Positions 16,638 to 24,076 of a stretch of 54,243 bases of DNA are shown one piece after another (position 1 is the first letter of the stretch; every line of letters begins with the position of its first letter). The notes below the pieces were generated by a model. It did not search any database. It was not told the DNA's origin and was given only the letters and a program-made list of their open reading frames with translations. The translations under genes were made by a program, and so were the position numbers. Source of the DNA: Lachnospiraceae bacterium (GTDB lineage Bacteria > Bacillota > Clostridia > Lachnospirales > Lachnospiraceae); assembly GCA_015057505.1 (NCBI GenBank), contig SVEG01000021.1, forward strand, positions 1 through 54,243, in the 5' to 3' direction.

Positions 16638-17006
16638 ATGAACAAAAACGATCAGGAATTTCTTGTGCAGAAGATTCGCACACAGTACACAGAGAAGGAA
16701 AACACTAAGCTCGACGAGCTTAAGGCACTTGATGCAAAGGTGAAGCGTCCTGCAAACATATTTGCTTACATATTCGGAAGCGTAAGTGCGGTTATTATGG
16801 GAAGTGGTATGAGTCTTGTTATGACAGATATCGGTTCAACCATCGGAATTGACAATGCTATGGTTCCCGGAATTATAATCGGAATCATCGGTATGCTTAT
16901 GGCACTCGTTAATTATCCGATTTATAAAAAGATGCTTGCATCACGTAAAGAAAAATACGCTGATCAAATCATTGAACTTAGCGACAAGATTATTGATAAT
17001 AAATAA
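16638..17006 (+). CDS. Small two-helix membrane protein, paralogue of the one at 20022
   Basis: A 122-residue protein: a charged N-terminal helix (about 1-50, likely coiled coil), two membrane helices (about 51-77 and 82-105), then a charged tail. It shares layout and residues with the 125-residue protein at 20022-20399, including the GSGMSL/GAGMSL motif and GIIIGIIGM/GIIVGIIGL. No known enzymatic motif. The start at 16638 follows AGAGGT; an upstream in-frame ATG has no ribosome binding site. It is first in a group containing a coiled-coil protein and a two-component system, suggesting an envelope sensing or stress role (inference). Confidence 0.8.
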   Translation: MNKNDQEFLVQKIRTQYTEKENTKLDELKALDAKVKRPANIFAYIFGSVSAVIMGSGMSLVMTDIGSTIGIDNAMVPGIIIGIIGMLMALVNYPIYKKMLASRKEKYADQIIELSDKIIDNK

Positions 17007-17043
17007 AATATATAATCAACATAATAAAAAGGAGAACAGAACA

Positions 17044-17295
17044 ATGGCAGAATTTTTAAAGAAAGCATTTCAGGACATGAAAGAAAGCGCAAAGGCACAG
17101 CATGAGGTAGATAAGGCAAATTTTGCAGCTGCAAAGGCAGAAGCAAAAGCACAGTGGGAAGAGGCAAAGGCTATGAGTAAACCCGAAAAACGTAAAGCGA
17201 TGATGCAGGCAGAGCGTGATGAGCAGATAGCAGAAGCAAATAAGAGAATAGAAGAAGCGCAGGCGCGTATTGATGCTGCTAAAGGTGATAATTAA
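17044..17295 (+). CDS. Small charged coiled-coil protein
   Basis: An 83-residue, Ala/Lys/Glu-rich protein with heptad-like spacing throughout (AKAEAKAQWEEAKAMSKPEK, then NKRIEEAQARID). It has no signal peptide or membrane segment. AAGGAG precedes the ATG. It lies 37 nt downstream of the small membrane protein and ahead of a terminator, so the two probably form one transcript. Size and composition recall cytoplasmic helical envelope-stress proteins, but no homology to PspA or LiaH is claimed. Confidence 0.75.
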   Translation: MAEFLKKAFQDMKESAKAQHEVDKANFAAAKAEAKAQWEEAKAMSKPEKRKAMMQAERDEQIAEANKRIEEAQARIDAAKGDN

Positions 17296-17304
17296 ATTTT
17301 TGTT

Positions 17305-17346
17305 AAAACAGCGAGGTGTTAAAGCATTTCGTTGTTTTATTTTTTT
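17305..17346 (+). terminator. Intrinsic terminator between the coiled-coil gene and the regulator gene
   Basis: AAAACAGCGA pairs with TCGTTGTTTT, followed by a T-rich tract. Confidence 0.75.
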
Positions 17347-17351
17347 GGATT

Positions 17352-17390
17352 TTAACAAAACATTAACATTTAAATGTTATAATGTATAAT
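17352..17390 (+). promoter_or_regulatory. TTAACA direct repeats and promoter of the two-component operon
   Basis: TTAACA at 17352 and 17363 lie 11 bp apart. The second could serve as a -35 box with TATAAT at 17385-17390 (16-bp spacer). The repeat matches those before the 16638 gene and before the cardiolipin synthase gene, so autoregulation by the encoded response regulator is plausible. Confidence 0.55.
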
Positions 17391-17421
17391 AAACTGTGAT
17401 AATTATGCGGAGGTAACTGCG

Positions 17422-18093
17422 ATGTTTAAAATATTGGTAGTGGAAGATGACAATGATCTTAACCGTACGGTATGTACTTTCCTTAATCAGAGCGGCTACG
17501 AGGCAACAGGCTGTCTTAATGCAGATGATGCATATGACGCCATGTATGAGAATGTATTTGACCTTATTGTGTCAGATATAATGATGCCGGGAACGGACGG
17601 CTTTGAATTTGTAAAAAGTGTGCGTGCGCTTAATGAAGATATACCGATTTTGTTTATGACGGCAAGAGATGATTTTGATGCCAAGCAGCGCGGTTATCGT
17701 GTGGGTGTCGATGATTATATGGTAAAGCCGATTGACCTTGATGAACTGTTTTTGCGTATTGGAGCATTGCTCCGCAGGGCAAAGATTGCGTCGAGCCGTA
17801 AGCTTACAGTGGGTAATTTCGTTATGGATGCGGACGAACATACAGCGTATCTTGGGGATGAAGAAATACCGATGACAACAAGAGAGTTCAGTATTCTGTA
17901 TAAGCTTTTGTCATATCCAAAGAAGACTTTTACACGTACACAGCTTATGGATGAGTTCTGGGATGCGGACACTGCGTCGGGACCGAGAACGGTGGATGTA
18001 TATATGACGAAGCTTAGAGGTAAGCTTGCAGATTGTGAGGATTTTGAGATTGTAACTGTACACGGACTGGGATATAAGGCGGTGATAAAATGA
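17422..18093 (+). CDS. OmpR/PhoB-type response regulator
   Basis: A 223-residue DNA-binding response regulator. The receiver domain (about 1-115) has the acidic pocket in VVEDDND, phospho-acceptor D52 in VSDIMMPG, the switch residue in LFMTARDD and Lys in MVKPIDL. The C-terminal winged helix (about 130-223) ends with RTVDVYMTKLRGKL and VHGLGYKAV, typical of OmpR-type effectors. The histidine kinase gene overlaps its stop by four bases, so the two are translationally coupled. TTAACA repeats in its own promoter suggest feedback control. Confidence 0.93.
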   Translation: MFKILVVEDDNDLNRTVCTFLNQSGYEATGCLNADDAYDAMYENVFDLIVSDIMMPGTDGFEFVKSVRALNEDIPILFMTARDDFDAKQRGYRVGVDDYMVKPIDLDELFLRIGALLRRAKIASSRKLTVGNFVMDADEHTAYLGDEEIPMTTREFSILYKLLSYPKKTFTRTQLMDEFWDADTASGPRTVDVYMTKLRGKLADCEDFEIVTVHGLGYKAVIK

Positions 18094-19142
18094 GCAGAGT
18101 AAAAGATTTGCTTATGAAAGTATTTTCGGCACTGTGTAATTACATTATATTCTTTGTGATAATTTCTTTTGTAATTACATGCACATTTTTATTGTCGTTT
18201 AATATGGTAGACTTGCCGGAAGCGGATGTGCGTGTATTTGCACCGATAGCTTTTCATAATATTTTTATTCTTGCGGCGCTGTTTTTTGTAATAGATACAG
18301 TGCGTAGGAAAATCACTGTTGACCGCCCCGTAAAAGAAATTCAGGCAGGCTTAAAGAAGCTTATGAACGGTGATTTTAGTGCAAGGATTGAGGTGCCTGC
18401 ACACACACACAATAAGTTTGGTAAGATTGCAGATAGCATTAATCTTCTGGCAGAGGAACTTTCGGGAGTTGAAACCTTGCGAACAGATTTTATTGCGAAT
18501 GTATCACACGAACTTAAGACACCTCTTGCGGTAATGCAAAACTATGGCACAATTCTTCAACAGCCCGAACTATCGGAGAAAAAGCGCATGGAATACGCCA
18601 AGTCAATCACGGATGCCTGCCGCAGGCTTGCAAGTCTAATTACCAATATCTTAAAGCTTAATAAGCTTGAGAATCAGCAGATTTTTCCGACTGCCCGTGA
18701 GTTTGAACTGAATGAACAGCTTTGTGAATGCTTGCTTCAGTTTGAAGATGTATGGGAGAAGAAGGGCATTGATATTGAAACTGATATTGAAGAGGATGTT
18801 GTTATAAATTCTGATGCGGAGATGCTGGAACTTGCATGGAATAATTTGCTTTCCAATGCATTCAAATTTACAGAGAGTGACGGAACAGTATCGGTATCGT
18901 TATCGGCTGACGATAATTATGCAACCATAAAGATAAGTGATACAGGCTGCGGTATGTCGCCGGAGGTCGGAGCGCATATATTTGAGAAATTTTATCAGGG
19001 AGATACTTCGCATTCAACACAGGGCAACGGTCTTGGTCTTGCGCTTGTAAAACGTGTTGTGGATATCATGCAGGGAGAAATAAACGTTGAAAGTATTCTT
19101 GGCAAAGGAACGACGTTTACCGTAAAAATTCGGAGGAATTAG
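18090..19142 (+). CDS. Sensor histidine kinase
   Basis: A 350-residue membrane kinase with two N-terminal transmembrane helices (about 17-38 and 50-68) separated by a very short loop, so it probably senses a signal in the membrane or through a partner. A HAMP-like linker follows. The phospho-acceptor His is in NVSHELKTPLAV, and the ATP-binding motifs are LAWNNLLSNAFKFTES (N box), ISDTGCGM (G1) and GNGLGLALVK (G2). Such short-loop kinases in Firmicutes often depend on accessory membrane proteins; two unknown membrane proteins follow it. It phosphorylates the regulator encoded directly upstream. Confidence 0.93.
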   Translation: MSRVKDLLMKVFSALCNYIIFFVIISFVITCTFLLSFNMVDLPEADVRVFAPIAFHNIFILAALFFVIDTVRRKITVDRPVKEIQAGLKKLMNGDFSARIEVPAHTHNKFGKIADSINLLAEELSGVETLRTDFIANVSHELKTPLAVMQNYGTILQQPELSEKKRMEYAKSITDACRRLASLITNILKLNKLENQQIFPTAREFELNEQLCECLLQFEDVWEKKGIDIETDIEEDVVINSDAEMLELAWNNLLSNAFKFTESDGTVSVSLSADDNYATIKISDTGCGMSPEVGAHIFEKFYQGDTSHSTQGNGLGLALVKRVVDIMQGEINVESILGKGTTFTVKIRRN

Positions 19143-19143
19143 A

Positions 19144-20019
19144 ATGAGTGATTGGAAAAAGATATGTAAGAAATTACTTTTTCTGCCGGTGTGGCTGATA
19201 TGCGTACTTGCGGTTGTAAGTACTGTTGCACTAGTGGCGGTATTTGTAAATAATCTTAGTATGCATCCGATTGCTTATATAGTGTATGTTGCGTCGGCAT
19301 ATGCGCTGGCGGTTCTGTGTATATATCTAGCGGGCGTATTGCCGGGATATTATAGAACATCAAAAAAGAAAATATACGATCATCCGCTTGGCAATAGATA
19401 TATGACAGATGCCGCTTTTAAAGCGAAAGTGTCTTTGTATTGTTCGTTTGGTGTTAATGTGGCATATTCAGTTTTTAAACTTATTGCGGGTATAATTTAT
19501 TCTTCCTTCTGGTGGGGAGCGATTGCCGTATATTACATAATATTGTCAGGAATCAGATTTTTGTTGTTAAGATATATGAGGGGCGAAGAACAGGATATGA
19601 CTTCGGAGTTAAAAAGTTTTCGCCTGTGCGGTATTTTGCTTGTGCCGCTTAACTTGTCGCTTACAGGCATTGTTTTTCAGATGGTACGGCAAAACAAGGC
19701 AGATATTTATCCCGAGGTTATAATAATTGCTTCAGCGGTATATACCTTTTATGCGGTTGCTGTTTCAATTGTAGAGCTTATTAAGTACCGCAAATACAAA
19801 AGTCCTGTTTTGTCAGCCTCAAAGGTAATACGTTTTGCTGCGGCACTTGTATCATTATTGTCTCTCGAGACAGCGATGCTTGCATGTTATGGAGAAGATG
19901 GCTTGTTCAGAAGAGTAATGACGGCGACAACCGGAGCGGGTGTATGTATTCTTGTGCTTGCAATGTCATCGTATATGATAATTTATTCGTGTAGAGAACT
20001 TAATAAAAGGAGCATTTAA
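19144..20019 (+). CDS. Polytopic membrane protein of unknown function in a two-component operon
   Basis: A 291-residue protein with about eight membrane helices and short loops; it has no recognisable catalytic or transport signature. It starts right after the kinase gene stop, with GGAGGAATTAGA supplying the ribosome binding site, so it is coupled to the kinase. The next gene starts two bases after it. A role as a co-sensor or as an effector of the two-component system is inferred from position only. Confidence 0.75.
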   Translation: MSDWKKICKKLLFLPVWLICVLAVVSTVALVAVFVNNLSMHPIAYIVYVASAYALAVLCIYLAGVLPGYYRTSKKKIYDHPLGNRYMTDAAFKAKVSLYCSFGVNVAYSVFKLIAGIIYSSFWWGAIAVYYIILSGIRFLLLRYMRGEEQDMTSELKSFRLCGILLVPLNLSLTGIVFQMVRQNKADIYPEVIIIASAVYTFYAVAVSIVELIKYRKYKSPVLSASKVIRFAAALVSLLSLETAMLACYGEDGLFRRVMTATTGAGVCILVLAMSSYMIIYSCRELNKRSI

Positions 20020-20021
20020 TT

Positions 20022-20399
20022 ATGGAAAATCAGACAATAGAGACATTTAATTATACTTATTCAGCTAAACAGCAGGAGGAGATAAAGCAGATTCGCAGTA
20101 AGTACATGCCTAAAGAAGAGGACAAGATGGAAAGACTTCGAAAGCTCGACAGAAGTGTTACCATGAAAGGCACAATGTACTCAATAATGGTAGGAGTAAT
20201 CGGAACGCTTATTTTGGGAGCGGGCATGTCCCTGGCACTTGTGTGGGGTGACACGCTTTTTGTTCTCGGCATTATTGTAGGTATTATCGGGCTTGTGGTA
20301 TTGGGAGTTGCATATCCGCTGTTTCAGAAAATAACAAAACAGGAGAGGGAGAAGATTGCACCGGAGATTATTAAGCTTACTGAGGAACTTATGAAGTAA
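20022..20399 (+). CDS. Small two-helix membrane protein, paralogue of the one at 16638
   Basis: A 125-residue protein with a charged, probably helical N-terminal region (IKQIRSKYMPKEEDKMERL), two membrane helices around LILGAGMSLALVWG and FVLGIIVGIIGLVVLGVA, and a charged tail. It shares its plan with the protein at 16638. Together the two copies bracket the regulator, kinase and polytopic protein. AAAAGGAGC precedes the ATG. Function unknown. Confidence 0.8.
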   Translation: MENQTIETFNYTYSAKQQEEIKQIRSKYMPKEEDKMERLRKLDRSVTMKGTMYSIMVGVIGTLILGAGMSLALVWGDTLFVLGIIVGIIGLVVLGVAYPLFQKITKQEREKIAPEIIKLTEELMK

Positions 20400-20438
20400 G
20401 TAATTATACATGTGTATTATCATAGATAAGATATATTT

Positions 20439-20466
20439 AAGGCACTGTCGTTGTGACAGTGCCTTG
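20439..20466. terminator. Bidirectional intrinsic terminator between convergent genes
   Basis: AAGGCACTGTC and GACAGTGCCTT form a perfect stem with a five-base loop, between convergent genes ending at 20399 and 20470. Confidence 0.9.
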
Positions 20467-20469
20467 TTT

Positions 20470-21492
20470 TCAAGCTTTTATAAAAGTCTCATTTCTATGC
20501 TTTAGCTCTAGGTTATCTACAAATCTTTTCTTTATCAGCAGGAAATCCTCAATATCCATGAGAACGTGATACAAAATAGCTCTGCTTTCAAATTCTTCAG
20601 TGGTTGTAGGAGGAGCTTCTTTCTTAAGGTGTGAAAGTATCTCATGTAGATTGTCAAGCTGTACATCAAGCATTTCCATTTTGCCTATACATCCCGCCAT
20701 AAAGTCGAGAAATTCGGCAACAACCTCTGCGAGAACCGGCATGGAACGCATGCGACGCATTTCATAGTGAAGGCTGTGAAGTTCATCAATCTGCAGAAGA
20801 CGCATTTCAAAATACTCTATATAATACTTGGGATTGTCTGAAAAAGTATTGTCGTTGTATTCGGAGGCATCCTGAATGAATTCCTTGATTTTATCCTCAA
20901 GCTGATTGATATCAGCCCATACGCTGCCGGGCATTGGTTCGTTTCTTAAGTAAGAGGCGATATGGCTGAGAATGCCGTGCATTTTATCCTCAACATATTC
21001 CATATGTTTAAGTATCATCTTCTTATAGCTGCGGTTGCTACTGAAGAAACTCAGAACAATTGCAATGGAAATACCTATAAGGAGCAGAATAAATTCATTG
21101 ATAATAAATTCGGGACTAAAATCACCTTCCGTAAAAAAATGTGCACCGATTACGGAGTTTACCGAAAGCGTTGAAGTCCAGCCCGTTATCTCACACAAAA
21201 ATACAATAATCAAAAGGCAGATGCCGTATTCAGGCCAGCCGCCACCGATAAAGTTATGGACAAGCCAACCGACCAGAACCGTAACAAAGAACATAACAAT
21301 GCGGTATGCGGATAAGCGGATAGTTTCCCATTTGGTTGTAAGAATGGTAAGAAGAGCAATGGTTCCTGCAGAAATCTCATATTTCAGATTGAAGAAGTGT
21401 GCGATTGCAATCGCAAGGCAGCTTCCGAAACCGATTTTTAAAGACTTTATACATATTCGTTTTAATCGTTTTTTATCTCTTATAATACTCAT
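20470..21492 (-). CDS. Aromatic acid exporter (ArAE/FUSC-like) family membrane protein
   Basis: A 340-residue protein. The N-terminal half has five or six membrane helices (KIGFGSCLAIAIAHFFNLK, SAGTIALLTILTTKWETI and following); the C-terminal half is a soluble helical domain with many acidic residues (LDFMAGCIGKMEMLDVQLDN). This is the layout of the Firmicutes ArAE_1 group. Members are proposed to export aromatic acids, but few are tested. It lies downstream of the cardiolipin synthase gene in the same direction. Its AGGGAGG ribosome binding site lies within the arm of a hairpin at 21498-21539. Confidence 0.8.
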   Translation of the reverse strand: MSIIRDKKRLKRICIKSLKIGFGSCLAIAIAHFFNLKYEISAGTIALLTILTTKWETIRLSAYRIVMFFVTVLVGWLVHNFIGGGWPEYGICLLIIVFLCEITGWTSTLSVNSVIGAHFFTEGDFSPEFIINEFILLLIGISIAIVLSFFSSNRSYKKMILKHMEYVEDKMHGILSHIASYLRNEPMPGSVWADINQLEDKIKEFIQDASEYNDNTFSDNPKYYIEYFEMRLLQIDELHSLHYEMRRMRSMPVLAEVVAEFLDFMAGCIGKMEMLDVQLDNLHEILSHLKKEAPPTTTEEFESRAILYHVLMDIEDFLLIKKRFVDNLELKHRNETFIKA

Positions 21493-21497
21493 AAAAA

Positions 21498-21539
21498 CCT
21501 CCCTGAAATCATAATAAAATTATAATGATTTCGGGGAGG
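21498..21539 (-). promoter_or_regulatory. Hairpin enclosing the ribosome binding site of the ArAE-type gene
   Basis: Read on the minus strand, CCTCCCCGAAATCAT pairs with ATGATTTCAGGGAGG (one mismatch), followed by five T and then the ATG at 21492. The 3' arm contains the AGGGAGG ribosome binding site. The structure could terminate transcription from the upstream synthase gene, block translation of the next gene, or do both. Confidence 0.7.
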
Positions 21540-21587
21540 TTTAGCAAGTATTATATGTAAGGTAATATGCGGAATTGATATACGGTT

Positions 21588-23156
21588 TTAAAGTAGGGGA
21601 GACAATGCTCTTACAAGTGCACGTATACCTCGCTTGAGTAAAGTGTTTTTAAACGTATTATTTGTTATTTCAATAGATTTAAGCATGGTTTCGTGCATAT
21701 CTTCCTTGACCTCGGAAAGAACATTGTGCTTATACATCCAAATACCATTCTCAAAATGGTGTACAAGGCTTCTGTAGTCTAGATTGATGGTTCCGACAAT
21801 TCCGTATTCATCATCGGACAGATAAACCTTGGCGTGGACGAAGCCGGGCTCGTATTCGTAGATTTTTACACCGGCATCAAGGAGTCGCTTGTAGTAACTC
21901 TGAGTCATTATAAAAACAATTTTTTTATCAGGGATGTGAGGGGTTATGATTCGTACGTCAACACCTCGTATTGCCGCGTTTTCAATTGCCTGACAAAGTT
22001 CATTGTCGATAATCAGATACGGGCTCATCATGTACACATAAGAATGTGCCTGATTAAGCATATTCATTATCATGGTTTTTGCAACCCTTCGCTTAAACAT
22101 CGGATTTGGACCATCGCCGAAGGGGACAATGTAGCCGTCATTTTCGACAGAATAGCAGTTGCTTTTAAAATATTTTGAAAAGTCTTCTACGGGAGTTTTA
22201 ACATTAAGCTTATAGTCAGCAAGGAAGATAGAAGTAAGCTGTAAAACTGCCTCACCTTCAAGGCGGATTCCTACATCTTTCCATACTCCGAACAGCTCTT
22301 TTTCGTTTATATATTCATCTGCAATATTCACGCCGCCGGTATAACCGACTTTTCCGTCAATTACCATAATCTTTCGGTGGCTTCGATTATTGAATTCGTT
22401 ATCGGCCTGTCCTTTTAGTCTTGAGAAGCAGACTGCTTTGATTCCATAGCTACGAAGCGTTTTATAATAGTTACCGGGAAGTGTATTCATACAACCAATG
22501 TCGTCATAAATAACACGAACCTCGACGCCACCGGCAACTTTTTCTTTAAGGATATCAAGTATGCTGTTCCAGAAAAGTCCTTCCTCAACAATGAAGTATT
22601 CGAGAAAAATAAATTTTTCGGCATTCTTTAAGTCTTCAAGCATTGCGGCAAAAAGCTTTTCACCCATATCATAATACTTGGCATCGGTATTTTGATAGAG
22701 GTGTGTTGAGGCCAGATTACATAATAAATTTGCCTGAAGATAAGCTTTTTTGTCGTCTTTTTCAAGCTTTGCAAGTACTTCGGAATCGTCGGTATGTATC
22801 TGCTGTGTGGCGATTTCTTTTATACGTTTCATTTGTTTTTTGGTAAGTCTTCGGTCGTAAAACATAAAGTAAATCATAAAGCCTGCAACAGGGACAAGTA
22901 ACGTTAAAAGCAACCACGGTATCTTATAGTCGGGGTTTTCTTCTGAATTGATGATTTTCAAAACACAGAAAATCTCAGTGGCGTACATTGCCAGATAAAA
23001 GTAAGGTATATATATTGCGCATAAGATGGTAATGGCAATTACCGTTGCAGTTTCAAGAACAATGAGTAGCAGAGCAATGATAAAACGTACCGGAATATAG
23101 TTGATTTCTTTTTCTTTGGCCCCGTCTTTGTCATAGATAATGATTGTCTTTTTCAT
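21588..23156 (-). CDS. cls: Cardiolipin synthase (phospholipase D family)
   Basis: A 522-residue membrane enzyme that condenses two phosphatidylglycerols into cardiolipin. Two or three N-terminal membrane helices (about 23-60 and 76-95) are followed by two PLD domains. The catalytic HKD motifs are complete: NRSHRKIMVIDGKVGYTGG near residue 257 and FVHAKVYLSDDEYGIVGT near residue 438. Length is normal for bacterial Cls. AAAGGAGCC precedes the ATG. TTAACA repeats with 11-bp spacing lie upstream, similar to those before the two-component genes, so it may belong to the same envelope regulon (inference). Confidence 0.92.
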   Translation of the reverse strand: MKKTIIIYDKDGAKEKEINYIPVRFIIALLLIVLETATVIAITILCAIYIPYFYLAMYATEIFCVLKIINSEENPDYKIPWLLLTLLVPVAGFMIYFMFYDRRLTKKQMKRIKEIATQQIHTDDSEVLAKLEKDDKKAYLQANLLCNLASTHLYQNTDAKYYDMGEKLFAAMLEDLKNAEKFIFLEYFIVEEGLFWNSILDILKEKVAGGVEVRVIYDDIGCMNTLPGNYYKTLRSYGIKAVCFSRLKGQADNEFNNRSHRKIMVIDGKVGYTGGVNIADEYINEKELFGVWKDVGIRLEGEAVLQLTSIFLADYKLNVKTPVEDFSKYFKSNCYSVENDGYIVPFGDGPNPMFKRRVAKTMIMNMLNQAHSYVYMMSPYLIIDNELCQAIENAAIRGVDVRIITPHIPDKKIVFIMTQSYYKRLLDAGVKIYEYEPGFVHAKVYLSDDEYGIVGTINLDYRSLVHHFENGIWMYKHNVLSEVKEDMHETMLKSIEITNNTFKNTLLKRGIRALVRALSPLL

Positions 23157-23206
23157 AATGGCTCCTTTCGGTTAAAAATGGTCAGACTTACTTACTATAA
23201 AATTAT

Positions 23207-23258
23207 TTTATAAATTAAATGTTTTTGATACATTAAAGAAATGTTAACGAAATGTTAA
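23207..23258 (-). promoter_or_regulatory. TTAACA direct repeats and -10 box before cls
   Basis: On the minus strand TTAACA occurs at 23258-23253 and 23247-23242, exactly 11 bp apart, with a weaker TTAATG at 23236-23231. A TATAAA at 23212-23207 is placed as a -10 box 18 bp further on. The geometry matches the site before the 16638 gene. Confidence 0.5.
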
Positions 23259-23301
23259 AGCGATAATTTGATTGGCTTATTTTGTAGGTTGTATGGTGGG
23301 T

Positions 23302-23330
23302 TTGACTTTGATATTATCGGATAGTATAAT
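23302..23330 (+). promoter_or_regulatory. Sigma-A promoter for the TlpA-like operon
   Basis: TTGACT (23302-23307), 17-base spacer, TATAAT (23325-23330), 47 nt before the chosen start codon. Confidence 0.85.
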
Positions 23331-23376
23331 TAATTTTACAGGTTAGTGCAAAGGAATGGACGGAGGAGATGTTACC

Positions 23377-23943
23377 ATGAAGAAGGAAAATAAAATAATA
23401 ATAGCTGTATTGGCAATGTTGGTCATTGCAATTGTCATTGTGGCAGCAGTACTTATTCTTAAAAAGATTGATGGCAGTCGATATGTATACCCTGAGAAGA
23501 AAGAAGAGAAGGCAGAAAAAGCACCGGATTTTACGGCAACGCTTCTTACTGGAGAGGAGTTCACACTTTCAGAGAATCTCGGAAAGCCTGTGCTTGTTAA
23601 CTTTTGGGCAACGTGGTGCGGTCCGTGTGTAGGAGAGATGCCTGCATTTGAACAGCTCAAAAAGGACTATGGTGATAAGCTTGTAATTGTTGCTGTTAAT
23701 TGTGGTGAGAAGACGGAAGCTGTACAGGGATTTGTGGACGAGAACGGATATACATTTGCTTTTGCAATAGATGAAAAGGCAAAAATCAGTACAAATATTT
23801 ATCCGACAATGTCGATTCCTTATACGGTTCTTATTGATGCCGACGGCAATATTGCAGAGGAATTTGTCGGAGCTGTAAGTGCCGAGAAGCAGTATAAAAT
23901 CTACAAGGAAGCAATTGAGAAGGTGCTAAATGAAAAAAAATAG
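23377..23943 (+). CDS. TlpA/ResA-like membrane-anchored thioredoxin
   Basis: A protein of about 188 residues: an N-terminal signal anchor (about 6-26), a short charged linker, then a thioredoxin fold with the redox motif WCGPC in VNFWATWCGPCVGEMPAF and the cis-Pro region SIPYTVLIDADG. It should sit on the outer face of the membrane and reduce or oxidise thiols there. ATG 23377 is preferred to 23356 because GGAGGAG (23362-23368) is well spaced before it. The next small gene overlaps its end by 14 nt, and a polyferredoxin follows, pointing to a dedicated electron supply. Confidence 0.9.
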   Translation: MKKENKIIIAVLAMLVIAIVIVAAVLILKKIDGSRYVYPEKKEEKAEKAPDFTATLLTGEEFTLSENLGKPVLVNFWATWCGPCVGEMPAFEQLKKDYGDKLVIVAVNCGEKTEAVQGFVDENGYTFAFAIDEKAKISTNIYPTMSIPYTVLIDADGNIAEEFVGAVSAEKQYKIYKEAIEKVLNEKK

Positions 23944-24067
23944 TATACGAATCGGACTTTTGGCTGCCGCTATAGTTTTTATAGTAATAGGCTGTGTTAA
24001 CAAGGAATTTCATGACGTTTTTATGAAGGCGGTATATATATGCCTTGAGTGTATAGGAATAGGATAG
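23930..24067 (+). CDS. 45-residue membrane microprotein with CxxC (CD1871A-like)
   Basis: A short gene overlapping the end of the TlpA-like gene. The product has a lysine-rich start, one membrane helix (about 8-23), a short linker and the ending VYICLECIGIG, a C-terminal CxxC motif. This matches my memory of the CD1871A family of CXXC small proteins found in Clostridia next to TlpA and 4Fe-4S proteins. With the N-terminus inside, the CxxC would face outward near the membrane, able to pass electrons or disulfides between the two neighbours (inference). AGGTGC precedes the ATG, and the polyferredoxin gene begins ten bases after the stop. Confidence 0.8.
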   Translation: MKKNSIRIGLLAAAIVFIVIGCVNKEFHDVFMKAVYICLECIGIG

Positions 24068-24076
24068 TGGTGTTTT

